DNA of 64,000 bases from Modestobacter sp. VKM Ac-2986 (GCF_026967795.1 NZ_JAPVBH010000002.1:62001-126000); one strand, 5' to 3'. Numbered from the stretch's first letter, positions 32,226 through 43,759 are shown. The notes: generated from the sequence alone by a model not told the origin. A program made the numbers and translations.

Positions 32226-32624
32226 ATGAGCGAGTCCCTGCACCTGGCCGTGTCGGTCGACCGGCCCGCCACCGAGGTCTACGACTACGCCCGCGACCCC
32301 GCCCACCTGCCCGCGTGGGCGGCCGGGCTGGCCGGCGGCATCGCCGAGGTCGACGGCGAGTGGGTGGCGGACTCCCCGATGGGGCGGGTCGTCGTCCGCT
32401 TCGCCGAGCGCAACCCGTTCGGCGTCCTGGACCACGACGTGACGCTGCCCGACGGCACCACGGTGACCAACCCGCTGCGCGTGCTGCCCCACGGGGCGGG
32501 CTGCGAGGTCGTGTTCACGCTGCGCCGCGCGCCGGCGATGACCGACGCGGAGTTCGCCGCCGACGCCGCGGCGGTCACCGCCGACCTCGCCACCCTCAAG
32601 CGGGCGGTCGAGGCCGGCGGGTGA
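32226..32624 (+). CDS. SRPBCC family protein
   Basis: The 132-residue protein has the START/Bet v1-like pattern: an opening LHLAVSVDRPATEVYDYARDPAHLPAWAAG, a central strand-rich region (VVVRFAERNPFGVLDHDVTL) and a long C-terminal helix (ADLATLKRAVEAGG). Such domains hold hydrophobic ligands in a cavity. ATG 32226 suits the fold. It ends 3 bp from the convergent SDR gene. Confidence 0.82.
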   Translation: MSESLHLAVSVDRPATEVYDYARDPAHLPAWAAGLAGGIAEVDGEWVADSPMGRVVVRFAERNPFGVLDHDVTLPDGTTVTNPLRVLPHGAGCEVVFTLRRAPAMTDAEFAADAAAVTADLATLKRAVEAGG

Positions 32625-32627
32625 GGC

Positions 32628-33386
32628 TCAGCGCTGCTGCGCGGTGGGGCGCACCAGCACCTCGTTGACCGCTACGTGCGGCGGCTGGGTGACCACGTAG
32701 GTGATCGCCCGGGCGATGTCCTCGGCCTGCAGCGGCGTCATCTCGGTCGACATCTTCTTCGCCGCCTCCTTCGCCTCGGCCTGGGTGATGTGGTCGGTCA
32801 GCTCGGTGGCCACGGCGCCGGGCTCGACCAGCGAGATCCGCACCCCGCGCTCGGTCACCTCCTGGCGCAGCGACTCGCTGAACGCGTTGACCGCCCACTT
32901 GCTGGCGTTGTAGACACCGGCGCCGAGGCGGGCCGTCCGGCCGGCGACGCTGGAGATGTTCACGACGTCCCCGGACCCCTGCGCGACCATGCCCTCGATC
33001 GCGGCGTGGGTCATGTACATCAGGCCCAGGACGTTGGTCTGGATCATCCGGCGCCAGTCCTCGGGGTCGGCCCCGACGACGGTGCCCAGCAGCATGACGC
33101 CGGCGTTGTTGACCAGGACGTCGAGGCCGCCGAGCTCCTCGCGGGTGCGGGCGACCGCCGCCGTGCACTGCGCCTCGTCGGTGACGTCGAGGTCCAGCTG
33201 GAGCACCCGGGCGCCACCGTCGCGCAGCCGGGTGGCCAGGGCGTCGAGCCGGTCCCTGCGGCGGGCGCCGATCGCCACGGCGGCGCCGGCCTCGGCCAGG
33301 GCGACCGCGGTCGCCTCGCCGATGCCCGACGACGCCCCGGTGACCAGGGCGACCTTGCCCTCGAGCGGGCGGGTGTTCTCGGTCAT
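32628..33386 (-). CDS. SDR family oxidoreductase
   Basis: The 252-residue classical short-chain dehydrogenase has TGASSGIG (residues about 16-23), LVNNAG, catalytic serine in VNISSVAGR, active site YNASK and PGAVATEL. The GARRRDRLDAL segment after the second strand suggests NADP(H). It looks like the YdfG/serine 3-dehydrogenase-like group. ATG 33386 follows GGAGGAGGCGCATCCG. The pucR gene lies upstream on the same strand, separated by a stem-loop element. The substrate is unknown. Confidence 0.92.
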   Translation of the reverse strand: MTENTRPLEGKVALVTGASSGIGEATAVALAEAGAAVAIGARRRDRLDALATRLRDGGARVLQLDLDVTDEAQCTAAVARTREELGGLDVLVNNAGVMLLGTVVGADPEDWRRMIQTNVLGLMYMTHAAIEGMVAQGSGDVVNISSVAGRTARLGAGVYNASKWAVNAFSESLRQEVTERGVRISLVEPGAVATELTDHITQAEAKEAAKKMSTEMTPLQAEDIARAITYVVTQPPHVAVNEVLVRPTAQQR

Positions 33387-33518
33387 GCGGATGCGCCTCC
33401 TCCGGGCCGCCGGACGCGGCCCCCGGGCCCCCGGTGCCCGTCCGGCGCCCCCGGCACGCACGAACTGGTTGCGCAGCGCATCACCCCGTGCGGACGGCGT
33501 CCGCAGCGGTCATCGACC

Positions 33519-33574
33519 GGCCCCTTCCCTCCCCGCCGCGAGCTCGCTCGTGGCAGGGAGGGAGGGGTCCTCGA
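33519..33574 (-). terminator. Post-stop stem-loop element, copy A (after pucR)
   Basis: The element starts 1 nt after the pucR TGA with CGAGGACCCC. The outer stem pairs GGCCCC-TTCCCTCCC with GGGAGGGA-GGGG-T-CC, with a single unpaired base (A in the RNA) in the 5' arm. The inner part CGCCGCGAGCTCGCTCGTGG forms a second hairpin. It shares this plan with copies at 38530, 52978 and 55684, with compensatory differences in the outer stem. Confidence 0.7.
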
Positions 33575-35551
33575 TCAGACGAGCGACTCGAGCCCGTCGT
33601 CCAGGACGGCGGCGGCGACGCTCTCCACCGGCGGGCGGTGCGGCTGGTCCAGGCCGCGGATCCGGGCGGCGTGCAGCGCGAGCAGCAGGTTCAACCGCAG
33701 CGTCGGGTCGGTGGTGAAGGGCCCGAGCATCCGCTCCAGCTTGCCGATCCGGTAGCGCATCGTGTTGTAGTGGAAGTGCAGCCGGCGCGCGGACTCCGCG
33801 ACGTTGAGGTTGGTCTCCAGCAGCACGCGCAGCGTGTCGCGCAGGTCGACGGAGTCCGGGTCGGTCGAGTCGGCCAGCGAGCCGAGCACCTCGTCGACGT
33901 AGGAGCGCAGCTCGGAGCTGTCCGGGATCAGCGACAGCAACCGGAAGACGCCCAGCTGGTCGAAGTGGGTGACCGCGTGCCCGCCGTGGATCTCCTGGCC
34001 GACGACCAGGGCGCGCTGGGCCTGCTGGTAGGCGTCGCCCAGCACCTGCAGCGACTCCGCCGGGCGGCCGATGCCGGTGCCCAGCAGCCGGCCGACCCGG
34101 CGCAACCGCGCGTTGACCCGGGCGGTGACCGCCGCTACCAGCCCGGAGAGCTCCTCGGGGGTGCGCCCGTCCAGCGGCAGCACGGTGACGATCTCGGTGG
34201 CCAGGCCCGCGACGGCGGCACCGGCGACCTCGCTGTCGACCGCGGACCGCCAGCCGTCGGCGAGCCGGTCGAGGACGTCGAGCGCGCGGGTCGGGTCCGC
34301 CCCGGCGTCGGCGACGGTCTCGGTGGCGGTCACCAGGACGACGACCGGGCCGTCCAGCCGCCAGCCGAAGGACCGCGCGTAGGCCAGCGCCCGCTCGGTG
34401 TGGGCGAAGGAGCCACCGACGAGCCGGCGCACCATGTCGCCCTGGAACCGCAGCTCCACGGAGTGGACCGCCTGCAGCCGGATCTCCGACAGTGCCGCGA
34501 TGACGGCGGCCTGCTCGAGCACCGCACCGGCGCCGAGCAGCATCGGCCCGTGCCGGTTCACCGCGACCAGCCAGCCGTGCCGCTGCTCGCCGGCCATGAT
34601 CGGGGCGACGGCGTACTCCCCCACCCCGCCGGGCAGCTCGTGGTGACCGGGCACCAGCAGGATGCCGTCGGCCGGGGACAGGTCGGCGTCGGCCAGGACG
34701 TCGGCGGGGGTGACCACGCTCTGGTCGGCGCGGTTGCCCGACAGCCTGCGGGCCGGGGTCAGGTCACCGAAGGCGTCGTCGGCGGCGGCGTCGAGCAGCC
34801 ACAGCCAGTCGCGGATCTCGGTGACCTCCTCCTGCGGGCCGGCGTCGGTGGCCACCTCGCGGTCCGGCCCGAGCCCCAGCACCGCCGCACCGGCCAGGAA
34901 GGTCGACACCTGGGTGGTCACCTCGGCCAGCCCACCGCCGGACAGCGCGACGTCGATGAACTGGTTGTGCATCCGGTTGGCGAGGCTGAGCGCCTGGGTC
35001 TGCTTGTCGATGATCGCGCCGAGCACCTCGGCGACGACCTCGTCCAGCCGGGTGGACGACGGCAGCGCGAGCACCGGGAACCCGCGCCGGTCGGCCTCGG
35101 CCAGCACCTCGGCGGGCACCTCGCCGGCGGCGTTGCCCTGCCCGCCCTCGGACCGGAAGGCCAGCGCGCCGCTGCCGGCGCGGTGCAGGCGCTCGATCAC
35201 CGCGCGGCTCTGCACGGCGTCACGGGAGCCCAGCCGGCCGGCGAGCACCACGAGCACGTCGGGGCCGGCGCTGCCGAGGGGGTCGTTGGGCTCCTCGACG
35301 ACGACGTGCCGCACGATGCGCCGAGTGCCGGTGGCACCGCCGACGACGATCGTCCCGGTGAGGCCCGGGAGGTCCAGGAGCTGGTCGACGGTGAGCCCCA
35401 TGCTGTCCTGCAGGGCGGTGCGGTCGGCCGGGGGCAGCTGCGAGAGCACCGGTTCCGCGGACGGCGGGACGCTGCTGAACGTAGCCGCCCGGTCGCTGTG
35501 TGCAACGTAAGTCACGGACGTCTCACGATCAGTCACTGTACGTACCCCCAA
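33575..35551 (-). CDS. PucR family transcriptional regulator
   Basis: The 658-residue regulator has an N-terminal PucR purine-catabolism-type domain (residues about 50-195; MGLTVDQLLDLPGLTGTIVV region), a central GGDEF-like CdaR region (about 360-520) and a C-terminal PucR helix-turn-helix (about 590-640, containing LNVAESARRLHFHYNTMRYRIG). Members control purine and allantoin use or related pathways in response to metabolites. Several starts are possible (ATG 35551, GTG 35536, GTG 35515). It is divergent from a DUF2877 gene across a 250-bp space that is the least GC-rich in the window and contains a palindrome. Confidence 0.88.
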   Translation of the reverse strand: MGVRTVTDRETSVTYVAHSDRAATFSSVPPSAEPVLSQLPPADRTALQDSMGLTVDQLLDLPGLTGTIVVGGATGTRRIVRHVVVEEPNDPLGSAGPDVLVVLAGRLGSRDAVQSRAVIERLHRAGSGALAFRSEGGQGNAAGEVPAEVLAEADRRGFPVLALPSSTRLDEVVAEVLGAIIDKQTQALSLANRMHNQFIDVALSGGGLAEVTTQVSTFLAGAAVLGLGPDREVATDAGPQEEVTEIRDWLWLLDAAADDAFGDLTPARRLSGNRADQSVVTPADVLADADLSPADGILLVPGHHELPGGVGEYAVAPIMAGEQRHGWLVAVNRHGPMLLGAGAVLEQAAVIAALSEIRLQAVHSVELRFQGDMVRRLVGGSFAHTERALAYARSFGWRLDGPVVVLVTATETVADAGADPTRALDVLDRLADGWRSAVDSEVAGAAVAGLATEIVTVLPLDGRTPEELSGLVAAVTARVNARLRRVGRLLGTGIGRPAESLQVLGDAYQQAQRALVVGQEIHGGHAVTHFDQLGVFRLLSLIPDSSELRSYVDEVLGSLADSTDPDSVDLRDTLRVLLETNLNVAESARRLHFHYNTMRYRIGKLERMLGPFTTDPTLRLNLLLALHAARIRGLDQPHRPPVESVAAAVLDDGLESLV

Positions 35552-35616
35552 AACGCCGTGTCACGAAGAACTCGGCGAGATTCTGTCAGACGTCTCTGGA
35601 CGCGCGAACCCACACT

Positions 35617-35631
35617 TGGCGAGAATCGCCA
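35617..35631. promoter_or_regulatory. Palindrome in the pucR/DUF2877 divergent region
   Basis: TGGCGA-GAA-TCGCCA is a perfect 6-bp dyad, and a half-match (GGCGAGATTCTG) lies at 35574-35585. Both lie in the relatively AT-rich space (about 35520-35690) between two divergent genes. A PucR binding site is plausible but unproven. Confidence 0.45.
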
Positions 35632-35801
35632 TACAGGTCTGAGGGACGCGCCACATACGTTCGTCCTTCCGACCTGTGTCCCGACCGGATGGTAGGCGGC
35701 CCCGCGCTCGAGGGGGTCGGTGCCGGCCGCCCGGGAGCACAGACCGGGACGGCAGTCGGCACATCGACCGCTGCCGGCGACCGCACGGGGGTGGAGGTCA
35801 G

Positions 35802-36905
35802 ATGCGCACGATCGACGAGAGCACCGGCGGGCAGGGCGACGCCGCGACCAGCGAGGACAGGGCCGGTACCGGCCCACGCCGTACCGCCGCACCACGATCG
35901 ACCGCGACGCGGGGCCTCGCCCCGTCCGAGGCCGGGCGTTCGGCGCCGGCGCCGGCGCCGCGCTCGGGACGCCCGGGCCGGGCTGCCCGTGCCGGCATGC
36001 CGACGCTGCACCTGTCCGGGGGTGCGTCGTCGGGTCTCGTGCCCGCGCCGCGTCCGTCGGTGCCGGCCCAGGCGAGCACCGGGGTGGCCGAGCTGCTCCG
36101 TGGCCCGCTGCGCCAGGGCACGGTGCTGCTGTCGGCGCCCACGGCGCTGTACGTCACCGTGCCGACGCCCTCCGGGCCCGAGGTGGTCGGCGTGCTGACC
36201 TCCGACGCCGCCCGGCTGCCGCTGGGCTGCATCCTGTTCCGCCCGTCCAACGGCCGCCCGCTGGTCTCCGCGCCCAGCGGCGCCCCGGCCGTCGTCGGTG
36301 GTGGCCGGCTCGTCGTCGGTGACCTCACGGTGAGCGCGGCCGCGTGGTGGGACCCGCGCCCCAAGCTGCCCACCGCCCGCCCGGCGCTGCTGCCCGAGGG
36401 CGTCCGTGAGCTGCGGGCCGCGCTCTACGGCGAGGGCGTCCCGCACAGCGCCTTCGTGCTGCCCGGGCTGGCCGGTGGCCCCAGCGGCCCGCTCGCCGCG
36501 CTGCGCGGAGCGGTCCGCCGCGCCGACCTGGACGCGGCGCTGCGCACCGCGACCCGGCTGATCGGCGAGGGCCCGGGCCTCACCCCGGTGGGCGACGACG
36601 TGCTGGCCGGCACCACCGCCGGCCTGGTGCTGCTGGGCCACCCGGCCGCCGAGCGTTTCGCCAGCGGGGTCACCGGCCTGGCCGCCGGGCGCACCACCGA
36701 GCTGTCCCGCGCCCTGCTGCGGCACGCCGCGGCCGGGCGGGTCACCGGGGAGTACGCCGCCGTGCTGCGCGCGATGGTCGGCGACGGTCCCCTGGTCCCG
36801 GCGATCCGGGCCCTGCTGAGCAGCGGCTCGACCAGTGGCCGGGCGCTGGCCCTGGGGCTGTGCACCGCGATCGACCTGGTCGAGCGGACCGGCCGGCCCC
36901 GCTGA
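35802..36905 (+). CDS. DUF2877 (AllH-like) domain-containing protein
   Basis: The 367-residue protein has a disordered, charged N-terminus (residues 1-75) and a DUF2877 domain (about 90-360) with the landmark GPGLTPVGDDVLAGTTAGLVLLG (about 260-282, given as region). DUF2877 corresponds to AllH, a subunit of the oxamate carbamoyltransferase of allantoin degradation in enteric bacteria. Here the partner genes allF and allG are not in view, so the role may differ. ATG 35802 has GGAGG upstream with 5-6 nt spacing. A divergent PucR regulator supports a link to purine or ureide metabolism. Confidence 0.82.
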   Translation: MRTIDESTGGQGDAATSEDRAGTGPRRTAAPRSTATRGLAPSEAGRSAPAPAPRSGRPGRAARAGMPTLHLSGGASSGLVPAPRPSVPAQASTGVAELLRGPLRQGTVLLSAPTALYVTVPTPSGPEVVGVLTSDAARLPLGCILFRPSNGRPLVSAPSGAPAVVGGGRLVVGDLTVSAAAWWDPRPKLPTARPALLPEGVRELRAALYGEGVPHSAFVLPGLAGGPSGPLAALRGAVRRADLDAALRTATRLIGEGPGLTPVGDDVLAGTTAGLVLLGHPAAERFASGVTGLAAGRTTELSRALLRHAAAGRVTGEYAAVLRAMVGDGPLVPAIRALLSSGSTSGRALALGLCTAIDLVERTGRPR

Positions 36906-36926
36906 GCCTCCCCGGTCCGGTCGGCG

Positions 36927-37391
36927 TCAGCCGGTCGGACCGGGCAGCAGCGCGCCGAGCCGGTCCCACTGGGCGATCCGGCACCCGTCGGTGCGGGAGA
37001 GCGCCAGGTCCACCGGCTCCCCCGCCCAGCGGCCGGTGACGCGTGCGGTCTGCGGGCCGCCGAACAGCTGGGTGCACATGGTGTCGGCCGGGAGTTCTGC
37101 GAAAGGGTCGGGCTGGCCGGTCAGCTGGGCGCAGGCCGCGGCCGGGTCGGGCAGGTCCCCGGTGGGCTGGTCGGCGCAGGACAGCCGGTAGGTCTGCGCG
37201 GCCTCGCCCTGTTCGGGCACCAGTTCGACGACCAGCTCGCCGTCGGCGGGCTCGCCGGAGGCGGCCGGGTCGCTCGGCACGGCCGCGGAGCTGGACGCCT
37301 GCGCGGACGCGGCTCCCGTCGTCGACGACCCGCCACAGGCGGTGAGCAGGACGGACGACAGCAGCAGGACCGGGACGGCGATGCGGCGCAT
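36927..37391 (-). CDS. Subtilisin inhibitor-like (SSI family) lipoprotein
   Basis: The 154-residue protein starts with a lipoprotein signal (VLLLSSVLLTAC, lipobox LTAC, lipidated Cys at about residue 19), then a serine-rich linker, then an SSI-like domain (about 48-154) with YRLSC, DPAAACAQL, ADTMCTQLFGGPQTARVTG and SRTDGCRIAQW. The four cysteines fit the two disulfides of Streptomyces subtilisin inhibitor. It would be anchored outside the cell and could restrain subtilases, for example the secreted S8 protease at 43760. ATG 37391 places the signal peptide at the N-terminus. Confidence 0.82.
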   Translation of the reverse strand: MRRIAVPVLLLSSVLLTACGGSSTTGAASAQASSSAAVPSDPAASGEPADGELVVELVPEQGEAAQTYRLSCADQPTGDLPDPAAACAQLTGQPDPFAELPADTMCTQLFGGPQTARVTGRWAGEPVDLALSRTDGCRIAQWDRLGALLPGPTG

Positions 37392-37552
37392 CCCCCCAGC
37401 ATGCCGCGTCCGGCACGCGGTCGGCCGAGACACGACCCGCACCGGGACGGCGCCGCCCCGAGGGAGGCACCGACGACGCCCCGCCGCCCGGTGGGCGGAG
37501 AGCTCCCCGTCGACGGGCTCACGACCGGCGCCAGGACCACGTGCGGAGACAG

Positions 37553-37586
37553 TCGAGCCCTGCCCCCAGGTGGGGGCAGGGCTCGA
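37553..37586. terminator. Intrinsic terminator downstream of hisG
   Basis: TCGAGCCCTGCCCCC (37553-37567) and GGGGGCAGGGCTCGA (37572-37586) form a perfect 15-bp stem with loop AGGT. It lies 56 bp past the hisG stop and closes the rib-his operon. The 160 bp between it and the SSI-type gene show no gene. Confidence 0.85.
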
Positions 37587-37641
37587 TGTCGCGGCGGACC
37601 ACCCGTGACGGTCGTCGGGACGACCGCAGCGGGCAGCGGCC

Positions 37642-38508
37642 TCAGATGCGGGAGGCGGCGATGCTGGTGACGAGGATGGCGCGGGCGCCGAGCTCGTAGA
37701 GGTCGTCCATGACCCGGTTGGTGTCGTCCTTGCCGACCATCGCGCGCACCGCCGACCAGCCGGGCGTGTGCAGCGGGCTGACCGTGGGGCCCTCGAGCCC
37801 GGGGGTGATCGCGGTGGCCCGGGCGAGCAGGTCGTTGGGGCAGTCGTAGTCGAGCATCACATACCGCCGGGCGACCAGCACACCCTGCAGCCGCCGGCGC
37901 AGCTGGGCCACGGCCGGGATCTCGTCGGCGCCCTCGCGGCGCACCAGCACGGCCTCGCTGGACAGCACCGGCTCGCCGATGATCCGCAGTCCGGCCGCCC
38001 GCAGCGTCGTCCCGGTCTCCACGACGTCGCAGACGGCGTCGGCGACACCGAGCCGGCAGGCGGTCTCGACCGCGCCGTCGAGCTTGACGACCTCGGCCTT
38101 CATGCCGGTGGAGTCCAGGAACCGCTGCAGCAGCCCCGGGTAGGCGGTGGCGATCCGCTTGCCCTCGAGCTGGGCCACCTCGTCGATGGCGGAGTCCGCG
38201 GGGCTGGCGAACCGGAAGGAGGACCGCCCGAAGCCCAGCGGCATGACCTCGGCCGCGACCGCCCCGGCGCCGTCGGTCGGGGTGGTCTCCAGCAGCATGT
38301 CGCGGCCGGTGATGCCGACGTCCAGCGTGCCGGCGGCGACGTAGATCGCGATGTCCCGCGGGCGCAGGTAGAAGAACTCGGTGTCGTTCTCCGGGTCGTA
38401 GACCGCGAGGTCCTTGAGGCTGCGCCGCTGCCGGTAGCCGCTCTCGGCGAGCATCGTCTGAGCGGGTTCGCTCAGGACGCCCTTGTTCGGGACGGCGACG
38501 CGCAGCAC
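37642..38508 (-). CDS. hisG: ATP phosphoribosyltransferase (long form)
   Basis: The 288-residue enzyme catalyses the first step of histidine synthesis, joining ATP and PRPP. Landmarks are LRVAVPNKGVLSEPA at the start, AAGTLDVGITGRDML, RIATAYPGL, the PRPP loop VCDVVETGTTLRAAGL (residues about 153-168) and the C-terminal HisG_C regulatory domain (about 205-285). The long form, without HisZ, is normal in actinobacteria and is feedback-inhibited by histidine. It follows hisE by 81 nt, a space filled by stem-loop copy B. Confidence 0.97.
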   Translation of the reverse strand: MLRVAVPNKGVLSEPAQTMLAESGYRQRRSLKDLAVYDPENDTEFFYLRPRDIAIYVAAGTLDVGITGRDMLLETTPTDGAGAVAAEVMPLGFGRSSFRFASPADSAIDEVAQLEGKRIATAYPGLLQRFLDSTGMKAEVVKLDGAVETACRLGVADAVCDVVETGTTLRAAGLRIIGEPVLSSEAVLVRREGADEIPAVAQLRRRLQGVLVARRYVMLDYDCPNDLLARATAITPGLEGPTVSPLHTPGWSAVRAMVGKDDTNRVMDDLYELGARAILVTSIAASRI

Positions 38509-38529
38509 AGCAGACTCCTCAGGTCGTTC

Positions 38530-38589
38530 GGCCCCGCTGCAGGGACCCGCCGCGAGCTTGCTCGTTGCGGGGGGCAGCGGGGTCCTCGT
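38530..38589 (-). terminator. Post-stop stem-loop element, copy B (between hisE and hisG)
   Basis: It starts 1 nt after the hisE TGA with CGAGGACCCC. The outer stem pairs GGCCCCGCTGC (38530-38540) with GCAGCGGGG-T-CC (38574-38585), with one unpaired base; the inner hairpin uses CGCCGCGAGCTTGCTCGTTGCGG. Because hisG continues the operon, this copy may tune read-through or protect the hisE end rather than end transcription. Confidence 0.7.
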
Positions 38590-40706
<2,117 letters not shown>

Positions 40707-40710
<4 letters not shown>

Positions 40711-41324
40711 CGACGTGCCCCCAGCAGCCGCTCGACGTACTTGGCGATGACGTCCACCTCCAGGTTGACCGGGCTGCCCGGGGTGCGGGCGCCCAGCGTG
40801 GTCTCGCGCAGCGTGGTGGGGATCAGGCTGACCTCGAACCACGGCTCGGGCTCGTCGGCCAGCGCGCTGACCGTCAGCGAGACCCCGTCGACGGTGATCG
40901 AGCCCTTCTCCACCACGTAGCGGGCCAGCTCCACCGGGACGGCGATGCGCACGACCTCCCACTGGTCGCCGGGCGTGCGCGACACGACGGTGCCGACGCC
41001 GTCGACGTGGCCCTGCACGATGTGCCCGCCCAGGCGGGTCTCGGCGGTGACGGCGCGCTCGAGGTTCACCGCGTCGCCGACGCCGGTGGCGCCCAGGCTG
41101 GACCGCCGCAGCGTCTCGGCCATGACGTCGGTGCTCCACACGCTGGTGCCGTCGGCGTCGCCCTGGACGCCGGTCACGGTCAGGCACACGCCGTTGACCG
41201 AGATCGAGTCGCCGAGGGCGACGCCGTCCAGGGTCTTGCGGGCCCGGATGCGCAGCACGGCGCTGTCCGCGCCGTCCTCACGCACCTCCAGGGTGCCGAG
41301 CTCTTCCACGATGCCGGTGAACAC
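40707..41324 (-). CDS. ribE: Riboflavin synthase, alpha chain
   Basis: The 205-residue protein has the two lumazine-binding barrels of riboflavin synthase: FTGIVEELG at the start, [16 protein letters not shown] in barrel 1, [12 protein letters not shown] at the junction and [15 protein letters not shown] in barrel 2. It dismutates two 6,7-dimethyl-8-ribityllumazine molecules. GTG 41324 is preferred because the family starts MFTGIVEE and GGAGGGAG precedes it. It starts 1 nt after the ribD stop. Confidence 0.96.
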
Positions 41325-41325
41325 G

Positions 41326-42378
41326 TCAGCTCCCTCCGCCGGTCGTCGGCCCACCAGTGTGCCGGGTGGGCCGCAGCCGGATCTGCACGTCCCCGCCCAG
41401 GCGGGTGACGTCGGTGATCGTCAGGTGCAGCGCACCGGTGATCGTGGCGATTCCCAGGCCGCCGACCATGGGTGCACCGTCACCCAGCAGCAGCGGCGCC
41501 TGGTGCAGCACCACCTCGTCGACGAGGCCCGCGGCGAGGAACGCCGCGGCCAGGGTGGGGCCGCCCTCCAGCAGCAGCCGGCGGACGCCGCGGTCGAACA
41601 GCTCGGCCAGCAGGGCAGCCGGGTCGGCGGCGCGGCTGACCACCGTGGCGGCCGCGTCGTCGTGCACCCGGGCGGTGGCCGGCACCCGGCCGCGCCGGTC
41701 CAGCACCACGCGCAGCGGCTGCCGGTCGGCGTTGCGGCCGTCGGCGTCGCGGACGGTGAGCTGGGGGTCGTCGGCCAGCACGGTGCCCGACCCGACCAGG
41801 ACCGCGTCGCAGGTGGCGCGCAGCCGGTGCACCTCGGCGCGGGCGGCCGGTCCGGTGATCCAGCGGCTGGTGGTGTCGGCGGCGGCGACCCGGCCGTCGA
41901 GGGTGGTGGCGACCTTCCACACGACCTGCGGGCGGTGCTCGCGCACCCCGGTCAGCCAGCCGGCCAGCGCGCCGTCCTCGGCGGCCTGCTGCTCGGCGCC
42001 CAGCTCGACGTCGACCCCGGCGGCGCGCAGCCGGGCGGCCCCGCCGACGGCCAGCGCGGTGGGCTCGGGGACGGCGACGACGACCCGGGCGATGCCGGCG
42101 GCGAGCAGCGCGTCGGCGCACGGCCCGGTGCGGCCGGTGTGCGCGCAGGGCTCGAGGGTGACCACCGCGGTGCCGCCGCGGGCGCGCTCGCCGGCCTGGG
42201 CGAGGGCGTGCACCTCGGCGTGCGGGCCGCCGACCGGTGAGGTGGCGCCCTCCCCGGCGACCGCGCCGTCGGCGTCGAGCACGACCGCGCCGACCGGCGG
42301 GTTCGGGCTGGTGGTGCCCAGCACCCGCTCCCCCAGCTCGCGGGCGCGGGCCATCGCCGCCTGCTCGACGGCGTTCAC
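41326..42378 (-). CDS. ribD: Bifunctional diaminohydroxyphosphoribosylaminopyrimidine deaminase / uracil reductase
   Basis: The 350-residue protein joins a deaminase (residues 1-145; [13 protein letters not shown], zinc ligands in [10 protein letters not shown] and [11 protein letters not shown]) to a reductase (about 150-345; [36 protein letters not shown]). It performs steps two and three of riboflavin synthesis. GTG 42378 overlaps the rpe stop (GTGA). No FMN riboswitch fits here, because there is no untranslated space. Confidence 0.96.
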   Translation of the reverse strand: MNAVEQAAMARARELGERVLGTTSPNPPVGAVVLDADGAVAGEGATSPVGGPHAEVHALAQAGERARGGTAVVTLEPCAHTGRTGPCADALLAAGIARVVVAVPEPTALAVGGAARLRAAGVDVELGAEQQAAEDGALAGWLTGVREHRPQVVWKVATTLDGRVAAADTTSRWITGPAARAEVHRLRATCDAVLVGSGTVLADDPQLTVRDADGRNADRQPLRVVLDRRGRVPATARVHDDAAATVVSRAADPAALLAELFDRGVRRLLLEGGPTLAAAFLAAGLVDEVVLHQAPLLLGDGAPMVGGLGIATITGALHLTITDVTRLGGDVQIRLRPTRHTGGPTTGGGS

Positions 42379-43040
42379 CGGGCCGCGGCGGCCTTGGCCC
42401 GCAGCGCCCGGATCGCCGCGGCCGGGTCGTCGGCGCCGTAGACGGCCGAACCGGCGACGAAGACGTCGGCGCCGGCCGCTGCGGCCTGCTCGATGGTGTC
42501 GGCGTTGATCCCGCCGTCGACCTCGACGAAGAGCTGCAGGTGCCCGGTGTCGACGAGCCGGCGGGCCTCCTTCACCTTGCTCATCGTCTCGGCCATGAAC
42601 GACTGCCCACCGAAGCCGGGCTCGACGGTCATCACCAGCAGGGTGTCGAAGTCCGGCAGCACGTCGAGGTAGGCCTCCAGCGGCGTCCCCGGCTTGATCG
42701 CCAGCCCGGCCAGCGCACCGGCGGCCCGCAGGTCGCGGGCGACGGCGCGCGGGTCGGTGCAGGCCTCGGCGTGCACCGTGACGTTGCGGGCACCGGCCTC
42801 GGCGTACCCGGGGGCCCAGCGCTCGGGGTCGGTGATCATCAGGTGGCAGTCCAGCGGCACCGGGCTCACCGCCTGGATGGCCTGCACGACCGGCAGGCCC
42901 AGGGTCAGGTTGGGCACGAAGTGGGCGTCCATGACGTCGACGTGCACCCAGTCGGCGTCGGTGATCCGCTGCACCTCGTCGGCGAGCCGGGCGAAGTCGG
43001 CGGACAGCAGACTGGGCGCGATCATCGGTTCCTGTGCCAC
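42375..43040 (-). CDS. rpe: Ribulose-phosphate 3-epimerase
   Basis: The 221-residue TIM-barrel enzyme interconverts ribulose 5-phosphate, the riboflavin precursor, and xylulose 5-phosphate. Landmarks are [27 protein letters not shown] (metal ligands), [24 protein letters not shown] and [15 protein letters not shown] 43040 is chosen: TACGAT lies 6 nt upstream, suggesting a leaderless start and the head of the rib-his operon. ATG 43025 is an alternative. Confidence 0.95.
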   Translation of the reverse strand: MAQEPMIAPSLLSADFARLADEVQRITDADWVHVDVMDAHFVPNLTLGLPVVQAIQAVSPVPLDCHLMITDPERWAPGYAEAGARNVTVHAEACTDPRAVARDLRAAGALAGLAIKPGTPLEAYLDVLPDFDTLLVMTVEPGFGGQSFMAETMSKVKEARRLVDTGHLQLFVEVDGGINADTIEQAAAAGADVFVAGSAVYGADDPAAAIRALRAKAAAAR

Positions 43041-43667
43041 GCGGTGATCGTAGGTGCCTGGTCCGCCGCGCCCGATCGGGCGACTCCCGGCCGCTCCTGC
43101 CCCCGGCGGTGACGGGGAGAGCAGCACGGACGCGGACCTGCTCAGCTCCGTGGAGGTCGTGTGACCTGCACCGACGTCGGGCCCACGTGCACCTGTCCCC
43201 GGCGCCCCGGTGGCTGCTCTGCGTGCTGACCGCGGACGCGTCCGACGTCGGGACCGTCGTCGGGCTCGCCCCCGTGATGCCGATGACCGTCACGCCGGGC
43301 AGCACCCGGTGCAGACGCACCGGACGCCGCAGACGTGCCATGAGCGCCACCCCGGACCGGGCGCCGACTGGTGCGGCGGTCACGGCCATCGCCCGGGTCA
43401 CCGGACCGCGACCGGCGCGGGCAGCTGAGACGGCGAGCCCACCGACCCGGTGACGAGCCGCCGACAGCGGCCACCGGGCCGCTGCGCCGGCGGTGCGCCG
43501 CGGTCACCGAGCACCCCGCCTGGGCACGGGGCCCGCGACGCGGCCGACGCCCTGGCGCCGTGCCACCCTCGATCCCGATCGGGTGTGAGCCAGGTCACCC
43601 ACCCGGCGTGGCGGACCGGTCCTCCCTCGCGTGGCGAGGCGCTGGCCAGGCACTTCCTGTGACCAGG
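43041..43667. other. Intergenic stretch between rpe and the S8 peptidase, no confident gene
   Basis: About 630 bp separate the divergent genes. Frames with coding-like third positions exist on both strands (for example minus 43215-43401, plus 43187-43453) but neither matches a known family, and they overlap each other. The rpe promoter lies at the left end. I see no riboswitch, tRNA or terminator. In other actinobacteria rpe directly follows rsmB, so this is where the conserved order was opened. Confidence 0.5.
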
Positions 43668-43696
43668 TTGTGACGTTGCGTTGTGCGACCTAGCGT
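43668..43696 (+). promoter_or_regulatory. Promoter of the S8 peptidase gene
   Basis: TTGTGA (43668-43673) and TAGCGT (43691-43696) are separated by 17 bp and resemble housekeeping -35 and -10 elements. They lie 64 bp before the ATG, leaving a leader of about 57 nt with a good ribosome binding site. Confidence 0.6.
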
Positions 43697-43759
43697 CCTC
43701 CGGCACCGGGACCCGCTCCGTGGAGCACCCGGCCCCTGCCCCGCTGGACGAGGAGCCTC

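Noticed and set aside
43142-43507. Small minus-strand gene between rpe and the S8 peptidase
   Set aside because: The translation is Arg/Gly/Ser-rich without any domain-like pattern and competes with equally open frames on the other strand.
42375-43667. FMN riboswitch for the riboflavin genes
   Set aside because: The genes overlap or nearly touch, and the space before rpe lacks the conserved RFN sequence blocks.
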